DNA of 64,000 nt from Zygnema cylindricum (taxonomy: Eukaryota > Streptophyta > Zygnematophyceae > Zygnematales > Zygnemataceae). The translations under genes and the position numbers were made by a program. The DNA lies in assembly GCA_037447655.1 (NCBI GenBank), contig JBBHKE010002816.1, positions 1-64,000 on the forward strand. The letters run 5' to 3'. The notes below the pieces were generated by a model, which saw nothing but the letters and a program-made list of their open reading frames with translations, did not search any database and was not told where the DNA came from. Positions 1 through 10,527 of this stretch are shown here, one piece after another. Each line of letters starts with the position of its first letter. The stretch's first letter is position 1.

Positions 1-988
1 AACTTCTCTCTCCAACTCTCAAACTTGTCGCAGTAACTGAGAAATTGGAGAGGAAGCTAGAGCTATGGCTACCTAGGCTATCTAGAGGTTTACGGGATAT
101 AAATATTAGTTTATTTATAATTTAGAATATATTTACTAAAATATATGTGCCGCCTCCAGGAATTGATCCTAGAACCTGCCGGCCAGTAATCAGCCGGTAG
201 CCGGTAGTTCTAACCGTTAACTCTAGAGATAATGATACATTCTATGCAGATTGATAATTAATTAAACATTGACACGTAGAATAGTTCATTTAACTGAAAT
301 AGTTTTACGGGAGACATAGATCCAGTAATGTAAAAGTACGGATTACGGTACGTATACGAAAGTAATACCGCGCATTTATTTCTTTACCGAAACGAATATC
401 GCACATGTATTTATTACGGCTACGATTAAATGTAAATTTAATCGGACGGCCGAAATTAAACGCCAAGATCGCAAAAGAGAATTTCAGCGGTTTTTTATCA
501 TCGCCACATCGGATGACACCTGGCGGAATGACATTGGATCGCGGCATCTCCGAGGATTAAGGGAGCGAATCCAGAGATACCGCGTGTCGACATTTAGGCC
601 ATGTCGTACAGTATCCGTACATAAAGAACACACACAGCTGTACTTTTGTGTACGGTGGAGTAATCTGATTGGCTCCGTACATCAGTAGATAGAGTCTGTG
701 AGAGAGATAGGACTTAGAAAAATTAGGAGATAGGACCCTCTCTCCCAGAGAGCTTTTATACAAAAGGTCAACTTTGACCCTCCATAACTTACTGCTCAGG
801 GGAGCAAATTCAGAGATTCTTTTTGCTATCGACTCACGGGAGTCTTGCCTTCACAAGGTTTAAGTTCGTCAGGTTTTTTTCTGCCAGGGTGGCAGTTGTT
901 CTTGCTGAAACACAAAGGGGTCAAGGTTAACCTAGAGGCTTTTTGGAAGCTGTCCACTCTGAGGACTTATGGAGGTCTCAGAGTTTCA
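1..988 (+). mobile_element. Copia LTR (copy D), 5' end outside window
   Basis: This is a near-complete LTR in plus orientation. It is an inverted copy of the solo LTR at 1974-3022; by comparison with that copy, about 70 bp of its start lie left of the window. Its 3' end (…GAGTTTCA, 988) abuts coding sequence of the minus-strand copia integrase of element A, so it inserted into that gene. The expected target duplication would begin at 989 (cccat), but its partner is outside the window. A TATA-like stretch (ttttatac) lies near 755. An antisense tRNA-like arm is at 156-172. Whether it is a solo LTR or the end of a longer element cannot be seen. Confidence 0.8.
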
Positions 989-1968
989 CCCATCTCTCAT
1001 AAGGTGTCACTCCTTTTATAGCTGAGGTAATGACTTTATTCTTAATGTAGTTGGCACAGTTCATTGCTTCTGCCGAAAATCTCTTTCCTATTTTTTTGTC
1101 TGCCAACATACTACATGCACTATCTCCTAGTGTTCGATTCAACTTCTCAGCTACCCCATTTTGTTCTGGGTTATATGGTACAGTTTTCTACTGTTTCACT
1201 CCTGCATCTCTCAGATATTCCTCAAACTAGTTAGAGGTATATTCCCCCCCATTATCACTCTTTATCCTCTTATTAGGGGTTTCATGCAACTTCTCACTCC
1301 ATGCTTTATATTCTTTGAAGTAAGTTGATGCTTCAGACTTTGTTTTTAGAAAGTAGACTCTAGAGTATCTAGACCAGTCATCGGTTATTGTCATCATAAA
1401 CCTCTTTCTTCCAACCGAAGGTACTTTTGCTGGTCCCCAAATATCTTTGTGGACCAACTCTAACACTTTCTCACCTCTATATGTGGCAGCTTTGGGAAAG
1501 GGAAGACTGTGAGCCATACCTTGAGCACAACCACTAGAATCATCCACCATTTCATTATCGCCAAACTGAATGCCTTCTACTACCCCAATTATTTTCATTT
1601 CCCTCAACCTATCAAAATGCACATGCCCCAACTGCTTATGCTATATCATCAACTTAGGAACACCAAAATAATAAGTATTATTATTTTCATTACTCAAGTT
1701 AAGCCTAAACATTCCTTGGCTACACTTATCTACCTTGAAGTAAACTTCATCCCTATATTTTGCTGTAAAGACTCATTTTCTACCGAAGGTATCAAACTCT
1801 TTGTCATCTAGCACAGACGTAGAGATAAGATTTTGACTCAGCTGAGGAATGTAGAGTACATCTGAGAATGTAAGTATAGAAGTCTTACCCTCCACTAAGA
1901 CTTTCAGCTTTACTAATCCCACTTGATCTGTACTAACCACTCTCCCCTCCCCATACTCTATTTCTATA
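989..1968 (-). pseudogene. Copia element A: integrase and protease C-terminal part (broken)
   Basis: Read on the minus strand, this continues the pol frame of copia element A after the LTR C insertion. The protease end shows the usual V-L-Y-I-P-x-L-x-x-N-L-I block. A GAG-pre-integrase-like stretch follows, then the integrase core with catalytic D (…HKDIWGP), D (…SDNGGEY) and E (…NGVAEKLNRT). At least two in-frame stops break the core: one after GGEYTSN near 1226, and a second a few codons later. The frame ends at 989, where LTR D was inserted. Reverse transcriptase and RNase H would lie beyond the left edge. It is a dead Ty1/copia pol remnant. Confidence 0.85.
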
Positions 1969-1973
1969 GTAGG

Positions 1974-3022
1974 TGAAACTCTGAGACCTCCATAAGTCCT
2001 CAGAGTGGACAGCTTCCAAGAAGCCTCTAGGATAATCCTGACCCCTTTGTGTTTAAGCAAAAATAACTGCCACCCTGGCAGACAAAAACTCTGACCAACT
2101 TCACCCCTGTGAAGACAAGACTCCCCTGAGTCGATAGCAAAAAGAATCTCTGAATTTGCTCCCCTGAGCAGTAAGTTATGGAGGGTCAAAGTTGACCTTT
2201 TGTACAGAAGCTCTCTGGGAGAGAGGGTCCTATCTTCTAATTTTTCTAAGTCCTATCTCTCTCACAGACTCTATCTACTGATGTACGGAACCAATCAGAA
2301 TTGAGTTCCGTACGCAAAAGTACAGCTGCCGGTGTACTTTATGTACGGACATTGTACGGCATGGCCAAAATGTCGACACATGTCAAATCCGGATTCGGTG
2401 CCATAATCTCCGGAGTTTCCACAATCCAACGGAATTTTGCCACGCGTCATCCGATGTGGCGATGGCCATAAACCGCCGAAATCTTTCTCCGCGATCTCGG
2501 CGCTAATCCCGGCCGTCCGATTAAATTCGGCTTTAATCGTAGCCGTAATAAATACATGCGCGGTATTTGTTTCATTTACGAAACAAATGCGCGGTACTGA
2601 TTTATGTCCGTACCGTAAGTCGTACATTACATATTACTGGATCTATGTATCCCGTAATTAATTCTAGTTAAATGGTTTATCGCTTGTATACATATATAAA
2701 TAATTATCAAACTATATGCTAGGTAACACTACCGCTAGATGAAACGGCAAGGGCTACCGGCTATACTGTGTCTGCCGGCCGGCAGGTACAAGGATCAAAT
2801 CCTGCCGCCGGCACATACATTTTAATTAAATATATAAACCCTAATATAAAATTCCCGTAAACCTCAGGATAGCCAAGGTAGCCATGGCTCTAGCTTCCTC
2901 TCCAATTTCTCAGTGACTGCGACAAGTTTGAGAGTTGGAGAGAGAAGTTAGAGATAGACTGCCTCGACTTCTATATTTCTTTTCAGACCTAGAAAATACT
3001 AATAAAACCATTAGTTTCTACA
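1974..3022 (-). mobile_element. Solo copia LTR (copy C), 1049 bp, with 5-bp target duplication
   Basis: This is a single LTR in minus orientation, beginning TGTAGAAACT at 3022 and ending …GAGTTTCA at 1974. It is flanked by the direct repeat gtagg at 1969-1973 and 3023-3027. It splits the protease codons of copia A: the minus-strand frame resumes cleanly if the LTR and one repeat are ignored. No internal sequence remains, so it is a solo LTR left by recombination. An antisense tRNA-like hairpin is near 2789-2804. Confidence 0.88.
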
Positions 3023-4210
3023 GTAGGGATCTTTCTTAGCTTAGTGATGAGTTCTTTATCACGACACATATGCATGGATGGACCTGAGTCGATAACCCAT
3101 CCTTCATGTGGAGCTTCCCGAATTGCTCCAAGGGCACACTTTTGTCTCCAAGGGATCTCCTTCTCCTCCAGGATCTTGTCAAGAAGAAGCTCCCCATCCT
3201 CCTCAGAGGACTCATCCTCGGTTTCTCCTGTAACTTTTGTAACCACAGGTGCCCTTTTCTTCCCTGTGGAAAAACCCCCTCCACGATTCTCTTGGAGCCT
3301 CAACTTTGACAGCTTGACACAATCTGCGATGAAGTTTCTCGGCTTTTTGCAAAAATGACAAAGACCCTTTGGGGGCCTCGGCCCCCCCAAAATGATCTCT
3401 TTCCCCTTTGAAAGGTTTCTTCGGGTCATTCCCCCATCGATCCCCTCCTGCTGCTAGAGCTTGAATGCTCTTCCCTCCTCTCCTAATCTCCATTGTGTTT
3501 TCCTGCACAAGTATCATCCTGACCACTGTGTTCCATTTCCATGAACTATCAGGCATTTCCTGTACTCGATACACTATGTTCTCAAACTCATCTGGTAACT
3601 TCATGATAAGAGTGTTAACTTTCATTTTCATTGTACCTGTCCACCCGGCACTTTCCATCTCCATATACAAACAAGAAAGATCATTACTGTAATCTAACAT
3701 CTTTCCTCCTTTGTAAGTGTAACTCACTAGCTTTTGCTTAGCCAACTGGAGCTCCTAAATAGTTCCAGCTCTATAAATTTCCACCAAACTCACCCACAAC
3801 TCCTCGGCCTTGTAAATGTGAAGATGAGGAGTGGCTAAAGCTTGAGTGAGGTGCATTAGAATGAAGTTCTTGGCAGCCATGTTTACATCCTCCCACATTT
3901 GAGTATCGTTCTCTGCGGTCTTCACGGTCGCCGCTCCTAGTATTGTGGCAATAAGAGTCAGGGGTGTCTCATTCCCTTTTCCCTTCTCGAACACACTGCT
4001 GTCCCCATCATCTGCCTCCTCCGCTGAGGCAGCCGTTGTTCCAGGAAACCTTACTCCTCCAAATCCTGGTGGAGTTCACGAAAGTGGACGTTTCACTTGT
4101 CCACTGACGATACCCCAATATCGTTTTTCGCACAAAGCTCCCATCATCATAGCTTCCCAATAGATGAACCTAGATCCATTGAAGGTGGGCACCCTAGAGG
4201 GTGGGCCCAT
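3023..4210 (-). pseudogene. Copia element A: gag and start of protease (broken)
   Basis: The minus-strand frame starts at ATG 4210, inside the primer binding site (MGPPSRVP…). It runs through a UBN2-type copia gag, an in-frame stop near 3758, a zinc-knuckle remnant and the protease active-site tract (VIDSGPSMHM). There is at least one further stop near the N terminus and a frameshift around 3210-3430. In the knuckle, C-x2-C-x4-N-x4-C, the expected His is Asn, so RNA binding is probably lost. Gag would form the particle and the aspartic protease would process it. LTR C interrupts the protease at 3023. Confidence 0.85.
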
Positions 4211-4213
4211 AAC
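4200..4213 (-). promoter_or_regulatory. Copia A primer binding site, half initiator-tRNA type
   Basis: The plus strand reads GGTGGGCCCATAAC, identical to the anticodon-arm sequence of plant initiator tRNA-Met as I know it. The element's sense strand is therefore complementary to the tRNA's interior, not its 3' end. It lies two bases from the LTR end, the normal place for a primer site. Its sense strand contains the gag ATG (4208-4210). Confidence 0.7.
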
Positions 4214-4214
4214 G

Positions 4215-5253
4215 TGCAATTCTGTGTCCTCCATTGGACCACAGAATACATGAAGCCTCTAGATAGTATTTAACTAACCCACTTCAAGCCACAACTACTG
4301 CTGTCTTGGAAGGCAAAATGACAGTTTGACTGCACCCCTATTTAGCCTGGATTCCATTGAGTCCGTAGCAAAAAGAATCACTAAAAAAGGCCAACCAGCC
4401 GATAAGTTATGAGGCAGTAAAAATGCCAATTTGTACAAACTTTTAAAGGGAGAGGTGACTACCTACCAAAATTTTCTAAGTCTTGATTCCCTCTAATAAC
4501 TTCTATCTACTGAAGTACGGACCAATCAAATTACTGTACTGTACCAAAAAGTACTACTGCCGGTGTACCTTTTGTACGGCCTATGTACGACAAGGTTATT
4601 AAGCGGACGCGTGTCTGCTTTTCACTCGTCCGTACATTCCTTGGAATTCCTATGACCGAATGTCATCTCTCCACGTGGCTCCAGGTCATGCCACGTCACA
4701 AAACGCCAAAGTGACCACTCCGGGATTCCAGCAATGATGTGCGCCGTTGGATTCGCAGCGAGACGCAATCTTAGCCGTTATAAATACTTGCGGGATATTT
4801 GTTTCCCTGTCAAAAAAAAATGCGTGGTATTCGTTTTGAAAAAGTGTCGTACTTCGTACTTTCATAAAACTGTATCTATGTAAGCCGTATACTGATATAG
4901 TTAAATGAATGTGTTCCTCCTTATAGATATATATATCTACCACATACTATAGCATTTAGCATTGGTCTTAGTCTAACAGAATAAAGCTAACCTGTATCGG
5001 CCAACTTGACGAACCGAAGGTACCGGGATCAAATCCCGGGTCCGTCAGGTACATTTTTAGTAACCTACTAAAAATAATCGCCTATTTGAACTAAGGATGC
5101 CATGGATCAACCTCCCTCTCTATCGTTCAGTGACTACATCAAGTATGGGGGCTAGAGAGAGGAGGTGGAGGCAAGCTGTCCGTCCTTTTTCCTTTTCTTT
5201 TATACTAACCTATTAAACCTAGAAAATACTCTAGAAATGTATTATTTTCAACA
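4215..5253 (-). mobile_element. 5' LTR of copia element A (1039 bp)
   Basis: The LTR begins TGTTGAAAAT at 5253 and ends …GAATTGCA at 4215 on the minus strand. It shares blocks (cctagaaaatact, gtacggaccaatca) with the other copia LTRs here. It is followed by the tRNA-like primer site and gag, so it is the upstream LTR. To its right is gypsy integrase coding sequence, so element A inserted into the gypsy element; ctcca at 5254-5258 is the likely target duplication, with its partner outside the window. An antisense tRNA T-arm-like hairpin is at 5023-5039. Confidence 0.85.
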
Positions 5254-5258
5254 CTCCA

Positions 5259-5835
5259 GCTGGCAAAGGATCGTCAAAAGTCGCAGGCCGACGCTCACCG
5301 GAAGGAAACCGTTTTCAGCGTGGGTGATATTGTTCGCCTTAATATGGCAAACCTCTCCTTACCGGGTTCCCTCTCTAAGAAATTGGCACCGAAATTCACG
5401 CGCCCATTCACAGTAATGTCACGTGTGGGTGAGGTGGCTTATAAGTTGGATATTTCGAAAGAGTGGCATATCCACAATGTCTTCCATGTTTCACTTCTTA
5501 AACCATTTCGCGACCCTGATTCGATGTTTCCTAATCGACGACGGAATACTCCTTTACCACCCGTTCGGGGTACCTCGGACGAGTATGAGGTGGAAGAGAT
5601 CCTTCAGTCGCGCCGCTCTCGGTATTCCAACTCCAGCCAGTATCTGGTGCGTTGGAAGGGCTATAGAGCTGAAGACAACTCTTGGGTGGAAGAGGAGGAT
5701 CTGCATTCCCCTGAGTTATTGCACCGGTTTCAGACGAGTGAGGACACTCGGCGTCACCGGAGGGGCAATCGCATCGGCCGCGGTAAAGGAGCGAATCGGA
5801 GTGTCCCAACCATCGCAATTATATTGGGGACGTAG
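5259..5835 (+). pseudogene. Ty3/gypsy integrase C-terminus with chromodomain (truncated)
   Basis: The frame shows the integrase C-terminal GPY/F-like region (VGDIVRLNMANL…, KLAPKFTRPFTV, AYKLDI…HNVFHVSLLKPF). A chromodomain follows (EVEEILQSRR…QYLVRWKGY…NSWVEEEDL), and then a basic tail and a stop. This is the 3' end of a chromovirus pol. The chromodomain would direct integration to particular chromatin. The 5' part is cut off by copia A at 5258. The frame is open, so this portion may be fairly young. Confidence 0.9.
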
Positions 5836-5969
5836 CGAAAAACGCAACGACGATGTTACCGCACCGCAGCACTCTAGCGGCGCAGCCACCGCAGCGCAGC
5901 ATGGTTACGGTGCCGTCAGAGGAACGCAGCGCCACTGCTGCGCTGTGAGGAAAGCGCAACGGCGCAATT

Positions 5970-7505
5970 GTGTTTCACCACATTGGTGACAACGAACCCT
6001 CGGTTTCGCCGCTGCAGCGTAGTTTTATAAATGTTGGACGTTGCGATACCCTCGCACGCTGTGACGCTTCGCATAGTCCAAACTTGAAACCCTCAACCCT
6101 CTTTGATAAAGCCGCCATCCGCCCTCGCGACCATCCTAGTTCAGGCAGTTTAGAGAGTGCTTCACTCCGCACAACCAGCTTACCTTGGCTTCTAACATTG
6201 CCTGAATTGTCCTACACGACAGCATCCATTGTGTCGTCATTCTCCCCACCACGAAAGAGGAGGAGACTGGTACGTGTGGGGCAAGGAGATGTGCCCCGTC
6301 CTGATAGACTGTTAATGGCGGCGGAGGTTGTGGTAGAGGCAGACTGGAGGAGGGAGGTGGAAGCGGAGCTAGAACCGGAAGAAACAGCCAGTAGCGATTC
6401 AGGGCCGGCGGAGACCAGTGGAGGGGAGGGGTCGGAAAATTCACAAGACCCTGAATACCACCCACTCCAAGAGGGAGATCAAGAGGATGAGGAAGACCAT
6501 GAGCTTGGACGCGGAGGAACCGGAACGGGAACCAACACCTCTGCCAATTGAGGAGCGCGCCTCTGATCTGGAGGTGATGAGGGACGCCAACAAGGAAAGT
6601 ACCGCAGACAAGCAATTGTCTAAAAGCGCAGAAAAGAAGGCGGAAGCACAGTACCCCAGCGGTGACGATGTGTACCTCCTTCGAGGAGATCAAGGGGACA
6701 CAGACGAAGAGAGTGGAAAGGGAGAAGAAGTTCCTGATTACCTCTTTCCACTCCTTATCGACACATGGCATTCGGATCTCACCTTCAGCTTCGCGAAGCG
6801 CTTTTATTGGGATCCAGCGGAGTGTCCCGAGGAGTGGCGTATTGGAAAGCCTGGGGATCATATCCTTATCCCCGCCCACATATCGTCACACCCGGTCTGG
6901 AATTTTATGAGGACAAAGGACCTCATTCACAATCACAAGGGTTATGTGTAGCTTAACCCCCATGCCCTGCCGTTTGTGGGAGTGGTTGAAAATAACTACC
7001 GATACTGGGTGGATGTTCCGGGTTACTTCGCCATTATCACCCGTGGGAAGTCCGCCTCCATGACATCATCTCTCGGGCAGAGGTTACACCTGAGGTACGG
7101 GCACTCAAGCTGGCCCAGAAGAACGCTCTGCAGCAGGCCCGAGCTGCTAGGAAACACGTTTCCTTTAAACTAAGGAAAGTACCGCGGTGGGAACCGGCAG
7201 AGGAAGTGGTGGAAGGGGCACAGCAAGCCGAAGAACCCGAAGCTTCCCAAGTTCCGGCACCCAAAGAACCTACACCGGCGACCATTCCTCCACAACCCGA
7301 GGCACCAGCGGAGGTACTAGAGGAAGGGGAGGACCAAGTTTGGGAGCGAATCACTCGGAGACGCTTAACAGCGGCAGACCATCATATTGCGCTGCTGGAG
7401 ACTCGATGTGAGCAGCTCCAAAGTCAACTTGACACTTTGCGACAGGAACTTGATGAGTACCGTGAGGAGACATACGGCATGCTCCGGCAATTGCAGTTTC
7501 CCTGA
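5970..7505 (+). pseudogene. Extra reading frame between gypsy pol and 3' LTR, unrecognised
   Basis: Long open stretches at 5970-6551, 6418-6951 and 7206-7505 read as one decayed protein with about two frameshifts and stops. Order of features: a basic patch (PPRKRRRLVRVG) that could be a nuclear localisation signal; a strongly acidic region rich in E/D/S; a more globular part with W, Y and P residues (HSDLTFSFAKRFYWDP…); a proline/glutamate linker; and a C-terminal coiled coil of about 50 residues (ALLETRCEQLQSQLDTLRQE). I recognise no family. Its position is that of an additional ORF of the chromovirus. It could also be a captured host gene. GCAGCG-rich low-complexity DNA flanks it on both sides (5850-5960, 7610-7735). 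Confidence 0.5.
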
Positions 7506-7549
7506 GTAAGCAATGTACAACGGGATGGTGAAACCTTAGTGGGAGGCAG

Positions 7550-7990
7550 TGTCACAGGGTTACAAGGTTGAGTACTTAGTGGCTAGAAACTATGCTGCTA
7601 TTGTTGCGGTTTCAGAGCAGCGCAGCTGCGATCCCAGACCAGCGCAACATAGCAACGTAGCAACTTAGTAGTATAGCAAAATGGTAGCGCAACATAGCAG
7701 CGCAGCGTAGCAGTATAGCAACGCCGCGTAATGTAGATTGAACTGTATAGTTCTAGAAGGATATTTTGGGGATGGATCTCGGTTGACCGTGAAGGTCCAC
7801 GTGTACAATTGTATAGTACTAGGTTGACTAGCGGCCAGATAGTTTAAATAGGAAAGCAAACGTAGTGAACAGGGACTCTTTGAGTAGACCTTCGCAGCGA
7901 GCATTCAATTTTGTAATCTTCTCCCGAGTAGTAAAGCGCAACCATTGTTTGTAACTACTGTAACTGCTCTAATTGCTGTGTACTCTTGTT
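7550..7990 (+). mobile_element. Gypsy 3' LTR (probable, partial boundary)
   Basis: A purine-rich run (gggaggcag) is followed by TGTCACAGGG, as expected for a polypurine tract and LTR start. It lies just after the extra reading frame. A TATA-like tttaaata occurs near 7846. The right boundary is not clear: sequence of a non-LTR polyprotein fragment begins near 7995. No second copy is in the window to confirm it. Confidence 0.5.
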
Positions 7991-7994
7991 GTTG

Positions 7995-8823
7995 CTACGA
8001 GGAGATCCTTAGAACTTTCCGCTGTGCACTGTGGTGTTTTGTTCCTTTTACAGGAACAAACTCGAAAAAACATATCAAAACCCTGAGCACCAGATTCCGA
8101 AGGCAAAACGTCGCGAAATAACTCATAAACAGTGCCCGAAGGGACCCCTGCTGAAAGATGTGGAGAAGTCGTAAGAGCTTTTATTAAAGAGTCTCGATCC
8201 AAGAGAAAACACACTGTCGGCTCAAAGGTGTAAATAGAGGGGGACTGAGGGGTAGGAGCTGGTAGATGAAGAGCCCGGAGAATCTCAACCATCGTAGCAG
8301 ACCGAGGAGCAGGATTAAATGGCTGGAGGGCCCGAACCGCTTGAGAGAGCTCACCAACTCGGCCCAAATGAACCGCACGATGATAGGAGGATGGCACATC
8401 TGAAGTCCAAGATGTACGACGTGGCGTGAAGGAAGCACTCGCAATCGATCCGCGTGCTCGGCATGAAGGGCCCTTCAATCCCCTCGAAGGAATCAGCGAC
8501 ATCGAGCCATAGTTTCTCGAGCCCCGCTACCACCGCCACGGCCAGGTAAGACTAGGACCCAAAGTGAAAACATGGAAAGGAGGTGCCAAGGTCCAACATC
8601 CGTGGGATCCGAGAAAATACGGGACAAAGGGAGGTGTAGGGGCGTCCTGTACGATAATCCGCACAGCCATGGGAATCCGCGTGCATAATCGCGGATAGGG
8701 GGGCCCCATATCATAGGCTCCGAGCATGTCTAAATCGCGTACAAATGCCCAATCTTCGCTCGTAGGTCCGGATGGGAGGGAGGTGGAAGGAAGGGTACCA
8801 GGGGAAAGGCCGCTCTGGGCCAA
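7995..8823 (-). pseudogene. Non-LTR-type reverse transcriptase polyprotein, N-terminal fragment
   Basis: Overlapping minus-strand frames give the N-terminal part of a large RT polyprotein type found in mobile elements of plants, algae and cnidarians. Seen are a W-x-LL…RGG…G-x-RE…RC block, then a VGELSQAVRALQ block and an A-L-x-x-x-P tract before the RT core. At least one frameshift, near 8520, joins the pieces. The RT core itself is missing; the gypsy LTR lies where it should continue. Family assignment rests on recalled motif order, so it is tentative. Confidence 0.5.
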
Positions 8824-10527
8824 AAATTGTTGACAACTCTTTGTATGTCAGGCAATACCGGCACCGGTCGCGAAATGGTTATGACACCAACTACATTCTA
8901 TCCGTGTTGAGGCTTCTGTGCGAGGTTTTGGTGGAGAAGGTGAACGAGGGAGAAGGGGCGAGAATACACGGTCGGACATGGTCATTGATTGAGAAGGAGA
9001 AGCATGGGAATTGATACAGGGAGAGGAAGGGGTGAAATAGGATTAGGAAAGGAAACCATGGGAAATAGATGGTGGAAATGGTAGGGGTGGGGGGCTGGTG
9101 GGAGAGGTGGGAGGAAGGTGAGTATTAGTTTTTGGTCGGAGAGGAGAAGAGGAGAGAGAATCAATGTCGAAAAAGAGGGGGGGGGTGGAGAGGAAGGGGA
9201 GGTGGAAAGCGTTTGCTTTGGGGGAGAAATGGGGAGGAATTGCTGCTCGGGAGAGGGATATGAAATGAAATGTGGAGGGAATTGTCGGGCTTTTTTTATT
9301 GTTGTGTGTGTGCGTCTGCGTGTGGTGTTGTTCTTGGCGGGGGGCTTTTGGCGTTGAATGGAGGGGAGGAAGGAGTTTAAGGATTAGTGAAGGGGGTCGC
9401 ACCTATGATTTTGCCCTTGGGCGTGCAGTTGGCAGCGACCGCAGGCCAGATCCGTAGGTACATGGTGACGAGGAGTAGGTCCTGTCGCCTAGGTCAAATC
9501 CCACAAAATTATAGAATTGCAAATACACACGTATCATCGTTTTCATTTATTATATTCAAGGGACGTTGTTATATTTTTTTCAACATCTGGTTGATTGCTT
9601 TGTCTTCTTTATTTCACGGTTTTTCAAATCTTGCCAGCAGGTATGGTTTTGAATATGCACATTTTTTTTTTGGTTACTTCAAATTTGGCAGTCATTTTTG
9701 TACTTTGCACTAAATCTAAACATTGGAATTTGCAAAAAATCTGTCGCCAAAAATAGAGATTGTTGCTTTTTTCAAAGTTGAAATCTGGTAAATTCCATTT
9801 TCATTTGCTCGCTTTAACTTTGACCAGGAGATAAAACCATGGAATACAAAACACAGAAGTACAAGCAGAGAGAAACAAGAGACAAAAATAGAAATAAAAA
9901 ATGACTAAAATAATACAAGTTAGAAATCAAAAACAAAGAGCAACAAGTTTGAAACATCCGAAAGACTCTTCTTTTTTTTGCGGGCGAGGAAAAAACTCAA
10001 TGTTTCATTGTATCGACAATTCATTAAAAAAAATGACATGAAAAACAAAAGAAGAACACAATAATCTCCTCACAAAGGCACTAATTCGAAAAAACTTAAT
10101 TTTTCGGATCCTCTCAAAGCAACTTTTTGCAACTGAACTGGCCGTTCCATGTAGGTCGACCCTATTCTCTATCCGTAAAAACAACTCTAATATATGCCAG
10201 CTTTAATTTCTGCACTATTCAACAGCTCTTGTCGATTTTGCGATCGCAGCTTAAACTAAAACTCTTTAAAACTTTTTAATTCTTTAAGTCTTTTAAGCAC
10301 TTTTTGATTAGGTCCTCTCACTGCCTTTACAGTGAGAGTGACCGAGCGAGACAAGCTTCGGAGAGACAGCACAATATCTACCTTCATAGACAATTTTTTG
10401 TCCATACTTGGAAGCAGAGTGTGTCGAAAGAGTGTTAATTTTTTTTTTTAGCAGTGTGTGCACACCCTTCTTTATGGCTGTCGTCATCTACGGCTGATGG
10501 AAAAAGACAAAAGTCAAGATCACGTGC
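8824..10527. other. No gene recognised; purine-rich tract then AT-rich DNA
   Basis: From 9000 to 9460 the plus strand is G/A-rich (ggggtggag-type runs). Long frames there are low-complexity (P/S/H-rich) and unsupported. From 9500 to 10527 the DNA is AT-rich and lacks convincing frames. This is the 3' flank of the TROL-like gene. Confidence 0.6.

Noticed and set aside
2295-2661. Overlapping frames on both strands within LTR C
   Set aside because: They lie in a non-coding LTR and match no domain.
9043-9402. 119-codon Pro/His/Ser-rich frame
   Set aside because: Low-complexity, in a purine-rich tract with overlapping frames on the other strand; no domain.
10321-10345. Short hairpin ctcactg…cagtgag
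   Set aside because: Seven base pairs in AT-rich flank; no context for a terminator or RNA gene.
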